A stretch of DNA of 64,000 nucleotides from Marinihelvus sp036351115. Its GTDB lineage: Bacteria > Pseudomonadota > Gammaproteobacteria > Xanthomonadales > SZUA-36. This document shows positions 14,578 to 23,755 of this stretch, in pieces (within the stretch, counting starts at the first letter, position 1; each line of letters begins with the position of its first letter). The notes beneath the pieces were generated by a model, which saw nothing but the letters and a program-made list of their open reading frames with translations, ran no database searches and was not told where the DNA came from. The stretch lies in contig JAZBOL010000101.1 of NCBI GenBank assembly GCA_036351115.1, positions 1 to 64,000 of the forward strand, written 5' to 3'. The position numbers were made by a program, and so were the translations under genes.

Positions 14578-15782
14578 TGCCGCGTCAATCCTGTCTCATC
14601 CCTTTCCCGGACGCCATGGCGTGCCTGATTCCCGGGCTGATGCTGGCCTGCCTGGTGCTGATCTCGCCGGCGGTGCACGCACAGTCCGGCTACTACGTGG
14701 TGCCCTGGCTGTTCGTCGAAGGGTCCTACGACGACAACATTTTCTTCGACACGGAAGATGAAGTGTCGGACTTCATCACCCGGGTCAGCCCGCAGCTGGA
14801 CGTCGGCTATGACTCGGCGAACCTGAGCTGGCTGCTGAGCTATCGCAACGACGCCGAGTGGTACCGGGACTTTTCGGAACTCGATTCGTCGACCGCTCGC
14901 GGCTTCGGCCTGGGCCAGATCGACTACACGGTGAACCGCCGCTGGTCCCTCCGGGCCAATACGGAATACATCCAGTCCAACTCCGTGCAGGACCTCTCCC
15001 TGAACCCGGGCGGTGAGATCCCCGGCGTGGTCGGCCGGGCCGAAGCGCAGCGAATGCTGCTGTCGGGCGGCTCGGAATACCGCTTCACGCCCCAGTGGAT
15101 CGGCAACGTCGACCTGACCTGGATCGACGATGAGCTCGAGGGCTTCACGGAGAACGAGCGGCTGGCCGCCACGACCCGGGTCGAACAGGTGCTGACGTCG
15201 GCCCGATCCCTGTTTTACGTCTACGAGTACCGGGACTACGAGTTTCGCGAGATTCCCCAGGATGAATCGGACCCGGTCGTCACGGACCAGGAAGACAGCC
15301 ACACGCTGTGGATCGGGCTGACCCAGGCGCTGACCGAGTCGTCCCGGCTGGAGCTTCGCGCCGGCCCCCGGTTCTCCGATGGCGACACGGAGCCCTACCT
15401 CCTGGCCAACTGGCGCCGCGACTATGCCCGGGGCAACACGACCATCGAGGCACTGTGGGACGAGACCACGCTCCTGGGCGAAGTGGGCCGGCTGGAATCG
15501 AAGTCCATCTACGGCGCCTGGACCCACTCGTTCACAAACAGCTTCGAGGTCCGAACCGGCGCAGGCTTCGCGCGGGTCGAGGGCACGGGTTACTCCTCCG
15601 ACATCGCTTACTTCGACTTCTTCGGCGAGTACCGGATCAATCCCTACATCTTCCTGACCGCCCGCTATGGCTTCAACGACCAGGACACGGCAATGGGCGA
15701 TCCGCTGGGACGGATCACGCACAACGTGGCGTCCCTCTACATCACGTTCACCCGGGCGCGCCGCGACCCGCAGGACAGCTGA
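14574..15782 (+). CDS. Outer-membrane beta-barrel protein of an EPS locus (TIGR03016-like)
   Basis: A 402-residue exported protein. The signal peptide has a hydrophobic core at about residues 16-36 and probably ends after VHAQ. The mature part is rich in alternating aromatic strands (GYYVVPWLFVEGSYDDNIFF, then ISYRNDAEW-like segments) and ends in a strand, YITFTRARRDPQDS, consistent with a 12-16 strand barrel. It resembles the outer-membrane proteins of exosortase-associated EPS loci. It is the first gene of the large operon, five bases before the export protein gene. It may form an outer-membrane secretion pore for the polysaccharide or assist the Wza-like protein. Confidence 0.8.
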   Translation: MMPRQSCLIPFPDAMACLIPGLMLACLVLISPAVHAQSGYYVVPWLFVEGSYDDNIFFDTEDEVSDFITRVSPQLDVGYDSANLSWLLSYRNDAEWYRDFSELDSSTARGFGLGQIDYTVNRRWSLRANTEYIQSNSVQDLSLNPGGEIPGVVGRAEAQRMLLSGGSEYRFTPQWIGNVDLTWIDDELEGFTENERLAATTRVEQVLTSARSLFYVYEYRDYEFREIPQDESDPVVTDQEDSHTLWIGLTQALTESSRLELRAGPRFSDGDTEPYLLANWRRDYARGNTTIEALWDETTLLGEVGRLESKSIYGAWTHSFTNSFEVRTGAGFARVEGTGYSSDIAYFDFFGEYRINPYIFLTARYGFNDQDTAMGDPLGRITHNVASLYITFTRARRDPQDS

Positions 15783-15787
15783 GGCCC

Positions 15788-16477
15788 ATGACCGGACCAG
15801 ACATCCTTCAACGCGTTTTGAAAGCATTCGGCCACCGCGCACCGGCGACCCGGGAGCCGACAGGCAACCCTTGCCGGGCGCTGGTCCCGACGATCGGCCT
15901 GCTGGTGGCGTTCACCCTCGCGGGGATCGCACCCCTCGCCCATGGACAGGGGGCGGGCAACGCGGCGGCATCCCAATGGGGCCCGCTCATGGAGTACCGC
16001 ATCGGCCCGTCCGACGTTCTGAGCATCCGCGTGCGGGGCCACGAAGGGCTGAGCCAGACCGTGACGGTCCGCCCGGACGGCAAGCTGTCCTTCGCGCTCG
16101 TGGGCGACCTGGACGCGGCCGGCATGACCCCGGCCGAGCTCCAGAAAAGCGTGGAGGCCGCGCTGGGCAAGTTCATCAACATCCTCCCGGGCGAGGTGAC
16201 CGTGATCGTCGATGCGGTGCACAGCTACAAGGTGTCCGTGCTCGGCGAGGTCAAGGACCCCGGGCGTTTCGAATTCCAGATTCGCGTGTCCGTGCTCGAC
16301 GCGCTGGCGCAGGCCGGCGGCCTGACCGAGTTCGCTGACAGCTCGGACATCGTGATCTTCCGGACCTTCGGCGGCAAGGAAGAGAAGCTGGAATTCAACT
16401 ACGACCGGCTCGTCAAGGCCGACGGCACCGCGGCCTGGGTGCCCGTCCTGCCGGGCGACATCATCCTGGTCCCCTGA
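15788..16477 (+). CDS. Polysaccharide export protein (Wza/OPX family, short form)
   Basis: A 229-residue exported protein with the poly_export domain (MEYRIGPSDVLSIRVRGHEG through the SLBB-like part GLTEFADSSDIVIFR). The signal peptide spans about residues 35-56 and has no lipobox cysteine, unlike Wza lipoproteins. At this length it lacks the C-terminal outer-membrane helix of Wza, matching the short OPX proteins that depend on a separate barrel; the gene directly upstream encodes one. ATG 15788 lies just after the barrel stop with GAGG in front. Confidence 0.9.
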   Translation: MTGPDILQRVLKAFGHRAPATREPTGNPCRALVPTIGLLVAFTLAGIAPLAHGQGAGNAAASQWGPLMEYRIGPSDVLSIRVRGHEGLSQTVTVRPDGKLSFALVGDLDAAGMTPAELQKSVEAALGKFINILPGEVTVIVDAVHSYKVSVLGEVKDPGRFEFQIRVSVLDALAQAGGLTEFADSSDIVIFRTFGGKEEKLEFNYDRLVKADGTAAWVPVLPGDIILVP

Positions 16478-16493
16478 CGCGAGACACCAAGAC

Positions 16494-18035
16494 ATGGCTA
16501 ACGACACACACGGTCCAACGCTCATCGAAACGGCGCTCGAGATCTGGGGTCGCCGCAAATGGCTGCTCCTGGTCAGCTTCGTGTCCGTTTTCGGGCTGGT
16601 TGCGGGACTGGTCCTGGCCCTTCCCGACCTGTACCGCTCGTCGACTACCCTGATCGTCGGCCAGGACGACGTGACCGAATCGCTGGTCGAAAACAACGTG
16701 TCGACCGAGCTGGAGCTTCGCCTGGGGATCATGCGCCAGGCCCTGATGAGCCGGGAACAGCTCCAGGAGGTCATCGAGCAATTTAATCTGTACGAGTCCC
16801 TGCGCGCCACGTCGCCACCCGCCTCGGTCATCGAGCGCTTGCGCCAGGACATCGGTTTCGAGCAGGAGGCCTACGCCCAGCCCCAGTGGGGCCAGAGCGC
16901 CACCTTCGCGGTCACCATCAGCTACCAGACCTGGGACGCCGACCTGGCGGCGGACGTGGCCAATGAACTGGCCCGGCGCTTCCGGGCGGAAGACGAGCGG
17001 CTTCGCTCGAGCCAGGCGACCCGCGCCACCGACATCATCCGTGAGCAGCTCGACGGCGCGCGCGAAGAGTTCCTGGTGCAGGAGCAGCGCCTTACGGACT
17101 TCCGGAACGAGCACATGGGCAGTCTGCCGGAGCAGGAGCAGATCAACCTGGCGACCCTCGACCGCCTGAACTCGGAGCTGTTCGTCAACGGTGAGCGGCA
17201 GATGCAGCTGATGGAGCGCCAGGAGGCCGCGTTCAGTGCCGCCGTGGCAGGCTCGCCGGCCGCGGCAGGCACCGTCGTCACCGACCGGATGCGCCTCGAG
17301 CGCATGCGCCAGGACCTCGACCGGCTGCGCGACCTCTACACCGACAGTCATCCGGAAGTCATCCGCCTGGAACGGGAGATCCAGAATCTGTCGCTTGACT
17401 TGTCTGACTCCGCGGTCGAGATCAACGCCCTGGACGGATCGGCGGTTCAACGAAACAACCCTGCGGACATGGATCGGGACATGGCGAGACTCAAGGCCGA
17501 GGAACGACGCCTCAAAGCCGCCATCGACTCCCTGACCCAGCGCATCGAGGGCATCCCCCGCATCGAACAGCAGCTCAAGCGCCTGACCCTGGACTACGAC
17601 GCCGCCCGGGAAGAATACCTGGAGCTTCAGAACCGCTACCGCGACGCCGTCCTGGCCCAGTCCCTGGAAACGGAGAACAAACAGGAGGTCAGGGTGGTGG
17701 AAGTCGCCATCCCACCGGACTTCCCTTCGGCGCCGCACCGCATGCGACTCCTGTTCGTCGGCCTCATGCTCGCGGGCGGCTTTGCCGCCGCGCTGCTGCT
17801 CCTGGTGGAGCAGCTCAACAAGACCTTTCACACGACGCAGGACCTGCGCCGCTTCACCCGCATCCCCGTCCTGGCGAGCGTCGGCATGATCCAGACGCCG
17901 CGTGATCGCTGGATGAGAAGAGCGCGCTTTGCCCTGAATACGGTGCTGATCGCCGGCGGACTCTTCCTGCTGACGGCGGCCAGCTATCAGATCGGGCAAA
18001 GCGGTGAACAACTGGTCCTGGCCATTTCGGGTTAA
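16494..18035 (+). CDS. Wzz/GumC-type chain-length determinant (PCP-2a-like co-polymerase)
   Basis: A 513-residue inner-membrane protein. Membrane helices lie at about residues 20-42 and 412-435, with a third near 480-500. The large periplasmic part has the Wzz fold and long coiled-coil helices, and a PPDFPSAPHRMRLLFVGL segment precedes the second helix, where polysaccharide co-polymerases carry a proline-rich motif. It sets chain length and links the polymerase to the export channel. The cytoplasmic kinase is a separate gene immediately downstream (five-base gap), the split form common in proteobacterial EPS loci. Confidence 0.9.
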   Translation: MANDTHGPTLIETALEIWGRRKWLLLVSFVSVFGLVAGLVLALPDLYRSSTTLIVGQDDVTESLVENNVSTELELRLGIMRQALMSREQLQEVIEQFNLYESLRATSPPASVIERLRQDIGFEQEAYAQPQWGQSATFAVTISYQTWDADLAADVANELARRFRAEDERLRSSQATRATDIIREQLDGAREEFLVQEQRLTDFRNEHMGSLPEQEQINLATLDRLNSELFVNGERQMQLMERQEAAFSAAVAGSPAAAGTVVTDRMRLERMRQDLDRLRDLYTDSHPEVIRLEREIQNLSLDLSDSAVEINALDGSAVQRNNPADMDRDMARLKAEERRLKAAIDSLTQRIEGIPRIEQQLKRLTLDYDAAREEYLELQNRYRDAVLAQSLETENKQEVRVVEVAIPPDFPSAPHRMRLLFVGLMLAGGFAAALLLLVEQLNKTFHTTQDLRRFTRIPVLASVGMIQTPRDRWMRRARFALNTVLIAGGLFLLTAASYQIGQSGEQLVLAISG

Positions 18036-18040
18036 CCACG

Positions 18041-18916
18041 ATGAAATCGATCGAAGAATCCTTTGAAGCGCTTGCCAGTGAAATGGCACAACCCCCCTCG
18101 GCCTCGAAGTCCGCGGTTCGGCGCGAGGCCTCCCCGGCCCCGGAGCCGGTCCGCGAGGATGCCGACTCCGCCCGGCAGCAAGACGAGCCGGGCCCGGAGC
18201 CGGAGCCGGAGCACCCTGAAGAGACACCAGCGCAGGCCGAACCCGAAGACGTACGGGAAGGTCCCATCAATCCGCGCCTCGTCTGCCTTCTGCAGCCGCG
18301 GTCCGCGGACGCAGAGGACTATTACCGGCTGCGCTACAAGATCGAAACGCGTCGCCGCTCCGACGCTGCCCTCGTGGTTGGCGTCACGAGCGCCAGCGAG
18401 GGTGAAGGCAAGACGCTGACCGCGATCAACCTGGCCGGAGCGCTCGCCAAGGACACGGGCACCCAGGTGCTGCTGCTGGACCTCGACCTGAGGCACCGGC
18501 CCGCCGGCGGTGTCTCGGAATACCTCGGCATGCGTGCCCAGGACGGCGAGGGGGCCGTGGACTGGATACGCGAAACCGAATACGGCTACGAACAGTTCGT
18601 TCACTACCTGCACCCCTACAACCTGCACGTGATGACCGCGGGCAGCGAACCCGAACTGCCCTACGAGCTGCTGAAATCGACCCGCCTGGACCAGCTGATC
18701 CGCCGGGCGCGGCGTGATTACGACTTCGTCGTGATCGACACGCCGCAGATTCTCCGCTTGCCGGACACGGAACTCATTGCCCGCGTGGTGGACGGCTTCG
18801 TCGTCGTGGTGAAAGCGAACGTGACCAAGCAGGAGCGCCTCGAGGAAGCCCTGAACCTCATGCGGCCGGACAAGGTGTTCGGCATGGTGTTCAACGCCGA
18901 CACCGAGAAGCGCTGA
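18041..18916 (+). CDS. BY-kinase-like ATPase (CpsD/CapB family) without visible tyrosine cluster
   Basis: A 291-residue cytoplasmic P-loop protein. The first 75 residues are a charged, proline-rich tail. Walker A is VTSASEGEGKTL (about 115-126), Walker A' is VLLLDLDLR and Walker B is FVVIDTP. It pairs with the Wzz-like protein to regulate chain length and export, and belongs with the XrtA-associated tyrosine autokinase group by context. The C-terminus (FGMVFNADTEKR) has no tyrosine-rich tail, so autophosphorylation as in classic BY-kinases is doubtful; the tyrosines YY at 95-96 lie N-terminal. Confidence 0.85.
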   Translation: MKSIEESFEALASEMAQPPSASKSAVRREASPAPEPVREDADSARQQDEPGPEPEPEHPEETPAQAEPEDVREGPINPRLVCLLQPRSADAEDYYRLRYKIETRRRSDAALVVGVTSASEGEGKTLTAINLAGALAKDTGTQVLLLDLDLRHRPAGGVSEYLGMRAQDGEGAVDWIRETEYGYEQFVHYLHPYNLHVMTAGSEPELPYELLKSTRLDQLIRRARRDYDFVVIDTPQILRLPDTELIARVVDGFVVVVKANVTKQERLEEALNLMRPDKVFGMVFNADTEKR

Positions 18917-18934
18917 GCCGGCCGTGGCTTTCCG

Positions 18935-20026
18935 ATGTTGAACCGGGGCACATCGAAGCAGCGGACGCTGATCCTCGGGTCTGGTTCGATGGCCAGGGAA
19001 CTGCTCGCGGAGATTCGCCGGCGGCCCCGGTGTCCCATCGACGTGGTCGGCGTGCTGGCGGAGCCGGCCTACCGCGGCGACAAGCTCGGCGGCTATCCCG
19101 TGCTGGGCAAGCTGAACTCGCTCGTACGCGTACTGAAAGAGCACGGGCCGCAGCTCATCATCGTGGCGCACGCGCCCGGGACGGTCGACCTCTCGGAGCA
19201 CCAGTTGCTCGAGGCCAGTGTCCACGGTTCGTTCCAGATTGCCCAGGCCTCGACGGTGTATGAGCAACTGAGCGGAAAGCTGCCACTGGAATCCTACGAT
19301 CTGGAAGACGTGCTGTACTCGGAGACTTTCCAGCCCGCTCGGTCTTCCCTGGTCGCCACCCGCCTCCTCAGCCTGGCCGCGGCCGTGGTCGGCCTGGTGC
19401 TCACGGCCCCGCTGATGCTCCTGATCGCGCTGTTGATCCGGCTCGATTCTCCCGGACCGGCCCTGTTCCGCCAGGAGCGCTCCGGCTACCTGGGCCGGCC
19501 CTTCATGCTGGTCAAGTTTCGCACCATGCGGCATGCGGAGGAACACCGGTCGGAGTGGGAGGGAGACAACGCCGACCGAATCACGGGCGTGGGACGCTGG
19601 CTGAGAAAGTTTCGCCTGGACGAGCTGCCCCAGTTCTTCAACGTCCTGAAGGGAGACATGAACCTGGTAGGCCCGAGGCCGCACCCGGCCTCCAACATCG
19701 CCCTGCTTTCCCTGGTGGCCCGAAACACGGCGGAATCGGGGGTCCCGATTCCCTATTACGACCTTCGATCGACGGTCCGGCCGGGTATCACGGGCTGGGC
19801 GCAGGTCCGCTACCGCTACGCCAACAACCTGCAGGAGGAAATCGAAAAGCTGCACTTCGACCTCTACTACATCAAGCACTACTCCCTGGCCCTGGACCTG
19901 CAAATCCTGCTGGAAACGGTGTGGGTGGTGTTCGCGGGACACACGGTGGCGAGCGATCCAGCGGAGGAGATCGATTCCCCATCGGCAACCGGCGTGGGCG
20001 ACCGCCGCCAGACCACGACACCATGA
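18935..20026 (+). CDS. Priming sugar-phosphate transferase (PHPT family), lacking the N-terminal membrane bundle
   Basis: A 363-residue enzyme that would transfer a sugar phosphate to undecaprenyl phosphate and start the repeat unit. Residues 1-130 form a Rossmann-like domain (TLILGSGSMARELLAEI). A membrane hairpin around 145-170 is followed by the catalytic domain: FRQERSGYLGRPFMLVKFRT, KFRLDELPQFFNVLKGDM, LVGPRP and RPGITGWAQV. WbaP/WcaJ-type enzymes carry four to five helices before the Rossmann domain; they are absent here and there is no room upstream (18 bases after the previous stop). The stop overlaps the next start by four bases. Confidence 0.88.
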   Translation: MLNRGTSKQRTLILGSGSMARELLAEIRRRPRCPIDVVGVLAEPAYRGDKLGGYPVLGKLNSLVRVLKEHGPQLIIVAHAPGTVDLSEHQLLEASVHGSFQIAQASTVYEQLSGKLPLESYDLEDVLYSETFQPARSSLVATRLLSLAAAVVGLVLTAPLMLLIALLIRLDSPGPALFRQERSGYLGRPFMLVKFRTMRHAEEHRSEWEGDNADRITGVGRWLRKFRLDELPQFFNVLKGDMNLVGPRPHPASNIALLSLVARNTAESGVPIPYYDLRSTVRPGITGWAQVRYRYANNLQEEIEKLHFDLYYIKHYSLALDLQILLETVWVVFAGHTVASDPAEEIDSPSATGVGDRRQTTTP

Positions 20027-21381
20027 GCGGCTCGGCCGGCAGCGGTTACCCCATGAAGGAGGGCGGTTCGGAACTGCGCAGCGAATGGTGGCGACCGCCG
20101 GAATCGGCGAGTGAAGCGGGCCTGCCGGGCCAGCCAGATCCCGCCGTCATGCCGGCTTCGCGCTTCGACCTCGCGTCCTGGGCCGTCGCCGCGTTCACGG
20201 TGATCCTGCTGCTGGCGCCCCAGGAGCGGTTCCCGGCCCTGGCGCCGCTGCGGATTGCCTTGTTGTGCGCGGCCGTGGCCGCCATTGCCTGCACCGTGAA
20301 GCGCGTCAAAGCCCGGATGCCCATCCTCGAGATGAGCCCGGACGTGGTCCTCATCCTCCTGCTCGTCTTCTGGGCGGTCATGACCCTGCCCCTGTCCGTG
20401 TGGCCCGGCGGCAGCGCCGGATTTCTCACGGGCATCTACATCAAGTCGGTCCTGTGCTTTCTGCTGCTGTCACACGCGCTTACCGGTTTCCGGCAGCTGT
20501 GGGGCATTTGCTGGTGCCTCGTGCTGTGCACGGTGCCGCTGACGCTGACCACCCTGGCGAATTACGCCGCGGGGATCAGCCTGGCCGAAGGCAGCGACCG
20601 GGTGCTGGGCTACACCTCCGGTCTGACGCAGAACCCGAACGACATGGCGCTGATGCTGAACCTCATTCTGCCGCTCTGCCTCGCCCTGATGCTGGGTACG
20701 CGCAACGCCCTCGGAAAGCTTGCCCTGGCGGCGACCACGGTCCTGATCGTCGTGGCGGTGATCCTGACCTTTTCCCGCGCCGGCTTCCTCACCCTGGCCT
20801 TCATCGGCGCCAGCTACGCCTGGCTGCTGCGCAAGCGCCCGCAGCGAATGTGGATACCCGTCATCATGATCCTGGGGGTCTTCGCCCTGCCGCTCGTGCC
20901 CGGAGATTTCTTCGGCCGCATCGAGACGATCGTCCAGATCGAAAACGACCAGACCCAGTCGGCGCAAAACCGGCTGGCGGACATGAAAGTCGCCACCTCC
21001 GCCGCGTTTTCGAAACCGATCACGGGATCCGGCATCGGAATGAGCATCCTGGCCATGAACGAAGCCCGGGGCGAGCGCTGGATCGACATCCACAACGTTT
21101 ATCTGCAACTCGCCCTGGACCTCGGCTTCATCGGCCTCATGCTGTTCGTGCTGTTGCTGCTCCAGTGCCTGCGTGTCACGGGTGCGCTCCTGTCAGGCCG
21201 TGAAGACCGCGGGGCACCGGACCGCATGGTGCTCATCGCCGAGGCCCTGCGCGTGAGCCTGCTCGCCTTCGCCCTGTCCGCCATGTTCTACCCGGTGGCG
21301 TACAACTTCTATTTCTACTATTTCGCCGGCCTCGCCATGGCCGCCTGGCGCATCGCCCGGTCCGCGGAGGCGCCCGCATGA
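20023..21381 (+). CDS. O-antigen ligase/polymerase (Wzy_C) family membrane protein
   Basis: A 452-residue polytopic inner-membrane protein with about ten to twelve helices after a 45-residue cytoplasmic tail. The O-antigen ligase domain is seen in TQNPNDMALMLNLILPL and, after the large periplasmic loop, HNVYLQLALDLGFIGLMLFV. In this operon it most likely polymerises repeat units in the periplasm (Wzy role). ATG 20023 overlaps the preceding stop (ATGA); ATG 20053 is an alternative with little effect. Polymerase and ligase cannot be separated by sequence alone. Confidence 0.85.
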   Translation: MSGSAGSGYPMKEGGSELRSEWWRPPESASEAGLPGQPDPAVMPASRFDLASWAVAAFTVILLLAPQERFPALAPLRIALLCAAVAAIACTVKRVKARMPILEMSPDVVLILLLVFWAVMTLPLSVWPGGSAGFLTGIYIKSVLCFLLLSHALTGFRQLWGICWCLVLCTVPLTLTTLANYAAGISLAEGSDRVLGYTSGLTQNPNDMALMLNLILPLCLALMLGTRNALGKLALAATTVLIVVAVILTFSRAGFLTLAFIGASYAWLLRKRPQRMWIPVIMILGVFALPLVPGDFFGRIETIVQIENDQTQSAQNRLADMKVATSAAFSKPITGSGIGMSILAMNEARGERWIDIHNVYLQLALDLGFIGLMLFVLLLLQCLRVTGALLSGREDRGAPDRMVLIAEALRVSLLAFALSAMFYPVAYNFYFYYFAGLAMAAWRIARSAEAPA

Positions 21382-22607
21382 GCGCGCCCTCCCTGTCCGC
21401 CGCATCGCAGCACGGCACCTTCACGGCTTCGGAACCCATCCGGCTCTGCAAGGTCGTGACCGGTTTTTTCACCGGTGGCACCGAGCTCCAGGTTCTCAAC
21501 CTGGCCCGGGGCCTGGACCGGCAACGGTTCGACTTGAGCTTTGCCTGTCTCGACCGGGACGGCGACCACCTCGCCGCCTACGAGGCGCTCGGGGCGCCCA
21601 TCGAGGAATATCGCATCCGGCAGCTGTACCACCCGCACACCTTCCGGCAACAGCTGCGCTTCGCCGCCGCGCTGCGCAAACAACGCGTCCAGGTCGTGCA
21701 CAGCTACAACTTCTACTCCAACGTGTTCGCCATTCCCGCCGCCCGCATGGCCCGGGTACCCGTCGTCCTGGCATCCATCCGGGACCGGGGCGTGTACCTC
21801 ACGCCGGCGCAGAAAAAGCTCCAGCGCCACGTCTGTGGCCTGGCGGACGAGGTGCTCGTCAACGCCGACTCGATCCGCGACTGGCTCATGGAGCAGGGCC
21901 TGGACGGACGGTCCGTCACCGTAATCAAGAACGGCATCGACATGAGCCGCTATCCGGAGAACCCGCCGCGCAACGGTGTCCGTCAGTCCCTGGGCATTCC
22001 GGAAAGCGCGACCATCGTGTTGCTCATGGCCCGCCTGAACCCGCAGAAAGGCATCGACGACTTCATCCGGGCGGCGGCCCAGGTCGCACCCCGGTTTCCG
22101 GACGCCTGTTTCCTGGTTGTGGGGGCATCCCTCATCTCGGAGCGCGGGGTCATCTGCGAACAGCAGGCGTACCGCGACGAACTCCGCCGACTGACCGAAT
22201 CCCTGGGCATCGCCGACCGGATCATCTTCGCCGGACTGCGGGACGATACGCCGGACATTCTCGCCGAGACCAGCCTGTCCGTGCTGCCCTCCCACAGCGA
22301 GGGACTGTCCAACACGCTGCTCGAGTCCATGGCAGCCGGCATACCGACCATCGCGACGGATGTGGGCGGCAATCCCGAGCTCGTCAAACACGGCGAGAAC
22401 GGCTTGCTGGTTCCGGTGCAGGCGCCGGAGGCCCTCGGCGAAGCGATGCACACGCTGCTCGGCGATCGGGAACTCAGGGAACGCATGGGCAAACAGGCCA
22501 GGAACAGGGCGAGGCAGATGCACGCCTTCCCGGCCGTCGTGGACTGCACGGAAACGCTGTACCGCACGCGCTTGCAGCGAGCCAGGAGATCGGTGGCATG
22601 GCGATGA
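21378..22607 (+). CDS. GT4-family glycosyltransferase
   Basis: A 409-residue GT-B enzyme. The N-terminal glycine motif FTGGTELQVLNLARGL and the C-terminal donor-binding segment (VLPSHSEGLSNTLLESMAAG, with the E-x7-E glutamates) define GT4. It transfers a sugar from a nucleotide donor to the lipid-linked repeat unit on the cytoplasmic face. It overlaps the polymerase gene by four bases and the deacetylase gene by ten. Donor and linkage are not predictable. Confidence 0.9.
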   Translation: MSAPSLSAASQHGTFTASEPIRLCKVVTGFFTGGTELQVLNLARGLDRQRFDLSFACLDRDGDHLAAYEALGAPIEEYRIRQLYHPHTFRQQLRFAAALRKQRVQVVHSYNFYSNVFAIPAARMARVPVVLASIRDRGVYLTPAQKKLQRHVCGLADEVLVNADSIRDWLMEQGLDGRSVTVIKNGIDMSRYPENPPRNGVRQSLGIPESATIVLLMARLNPQKGIDDFIRAAAQVAPRFPDACFLVVGASLISERGVICEQQAYRDELRRLTESLGIADRIIFAGLRDDTPDILAETSLSVLPSHSEGLSNTLLESMAAGIPTIATDVGGNPELVKHGENGLLVPVQAPEALGEAMHTLLGDRELRERMGKQARNRARQMHAFPAVVDCTETLYRTRLQRARRSVAWR

Positions 22608-23755
22608 ACGGCAACGGTCTGCGCCGGCTGTTGAAGACCGGCATCGCCCTCGGGGCGCACTGGAGCCAGCTGGACCGGTTGATCGGGTCGCAGCGCGGTT
22701 ATGACCAGGCCCCGCTGGTACTGGGCTACCACCGCGTCGTCCGGAATTTCGAGGAAAGCGCCCGGCACGCGATGCCCTCCATGCTCGTCAGCCTGGACAC
22801 CCTGGAAAAGCACCTGGACTGGGTTGCGCAACGCTACCGCTTCGTGACGCTGGACGAGGTGGCGAGGTGGTATGCCAACGGCAGAAACCGCGTCAGCGGC
22901 CGGGGCCCGGGGCGAGGCCGCGCCCAGGGCGGAGACAAGCCCCTGGCGGCGGTCACCTTCGACGACGGCTACCTCGACGTGTATGAGAACGCCTTTCCGC
23001 TCCTGCAGGCAAAGGGCATTCCTTTCACCGCCTATGTCGTCACGGACCTGGTCGGCACGGACCGGTTGCAGCTGCACGACGAGCTGTACCTGCTGCTGTC
23101 CGAGGTCCTGAGGCAGGAAAAAGCTGCCCGGCAGGCGATCTGGCAGTCCGTGATCGAGGGCTATGACACGGAGCCGACCCGGTTCCAGCGCCTCTTCCAG
23201 CGGGTGGACGACAGCGGCTCGCCCTACCTGGCCACCCGCCTCATGCTTCACGGTCTGGGCGGCGTCGAAGTCCGCCAGGCCCTCTGGGTGCTGCAGTCCC
23301 ACGCCCGGGTGGACGACGCCATCCGTCGTGAACTCCAGAGCATGGACTGGGACATGCTGCGAGATCTCACGCGGAACGGATGCACCGTGGGCTCCCACAC
23401 GCGCTCACACACGCTGCTGGGCACGGCGTCCCGGGCGGTCATGAAGGTCGAGCTCGAAGGGTCTCGTCGCGATCTGGAACGGCAGCTGCAAACGCCGATA
23501 CGCCACCTGGCCTATCCCGACGGCAGCTACAACGCAAGCGCCCTGGAGGCGGTCCGGGCAGCCGGCTACGAGACGGCCTGCACCACGGACAGCCGGGCCC
23601 AACCGAGCGCCCCGACGCTGACCCTCCCGCGCCGAATGCTGTGGGAAGGCGCCTGCATGGACTCGCTGGGGCAGTTCTCACCGGCCATCCTGAGCTGCCA
23701 GGTCAACGGGGTATTCGACGTCCTGGCGGCTCCGAGCCTGGGCGGTGAGCAATGA
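22598..23755 (+). CDS. Polysaccharide deacetylase (CE4/NodB-like)
   Basis: A 385-residue protein with the NodB fold. VTFDDGYLDVYENAFPLL supplies the catalytic base and metal aspartates (D122, D123), and SHTRSHTLLG supplies the metal histidines. A large insertion follows the first motif (about residues 145-240), as in the exosortase-associated polysaccharide deacetylases. No signal peptide is evident, so it probably acts in the cytoplasm on a lipid-linked repeat unit or a sugar precursor. It overlaps both neighbours. An N-acetylated sugar in the repeat unit is the simple inference. Confidence 0.85.
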   Translation: MAMNGNGLRRLLKTGIALGAHWSQLDRLIGSQRGYDQAPLVLGYHRVVRNFEESARHAMPSMLVSLDTLEKHLDWVAQRYRFVTLDEVARWYANGRNRVSGRGPGRGRAQGGDKPLAAVTFDDGYLDVYENAFPLLQAKGIPFTAYVVTDLVGTDRLQLHDELYLLLSEVLRQEKAARQAIWQSVIEGYDTEPTRFQRLFQRVDDSGSPYLATRLMLHGLGGVEVRQALWVLQSHARVDDAIRRELQSMDWDMLRDLTRNGCTVGSHTRSHTLLGTASRAVMKVELEGSRRDLERQLQTPIRHLAYPDGSYNASALEAVRAAGYETACTTDSRAQPSAPTLTLPRRMLWEGACMDSLGQFSPAILSCQVNGVFDVLAAPSLGGEQ

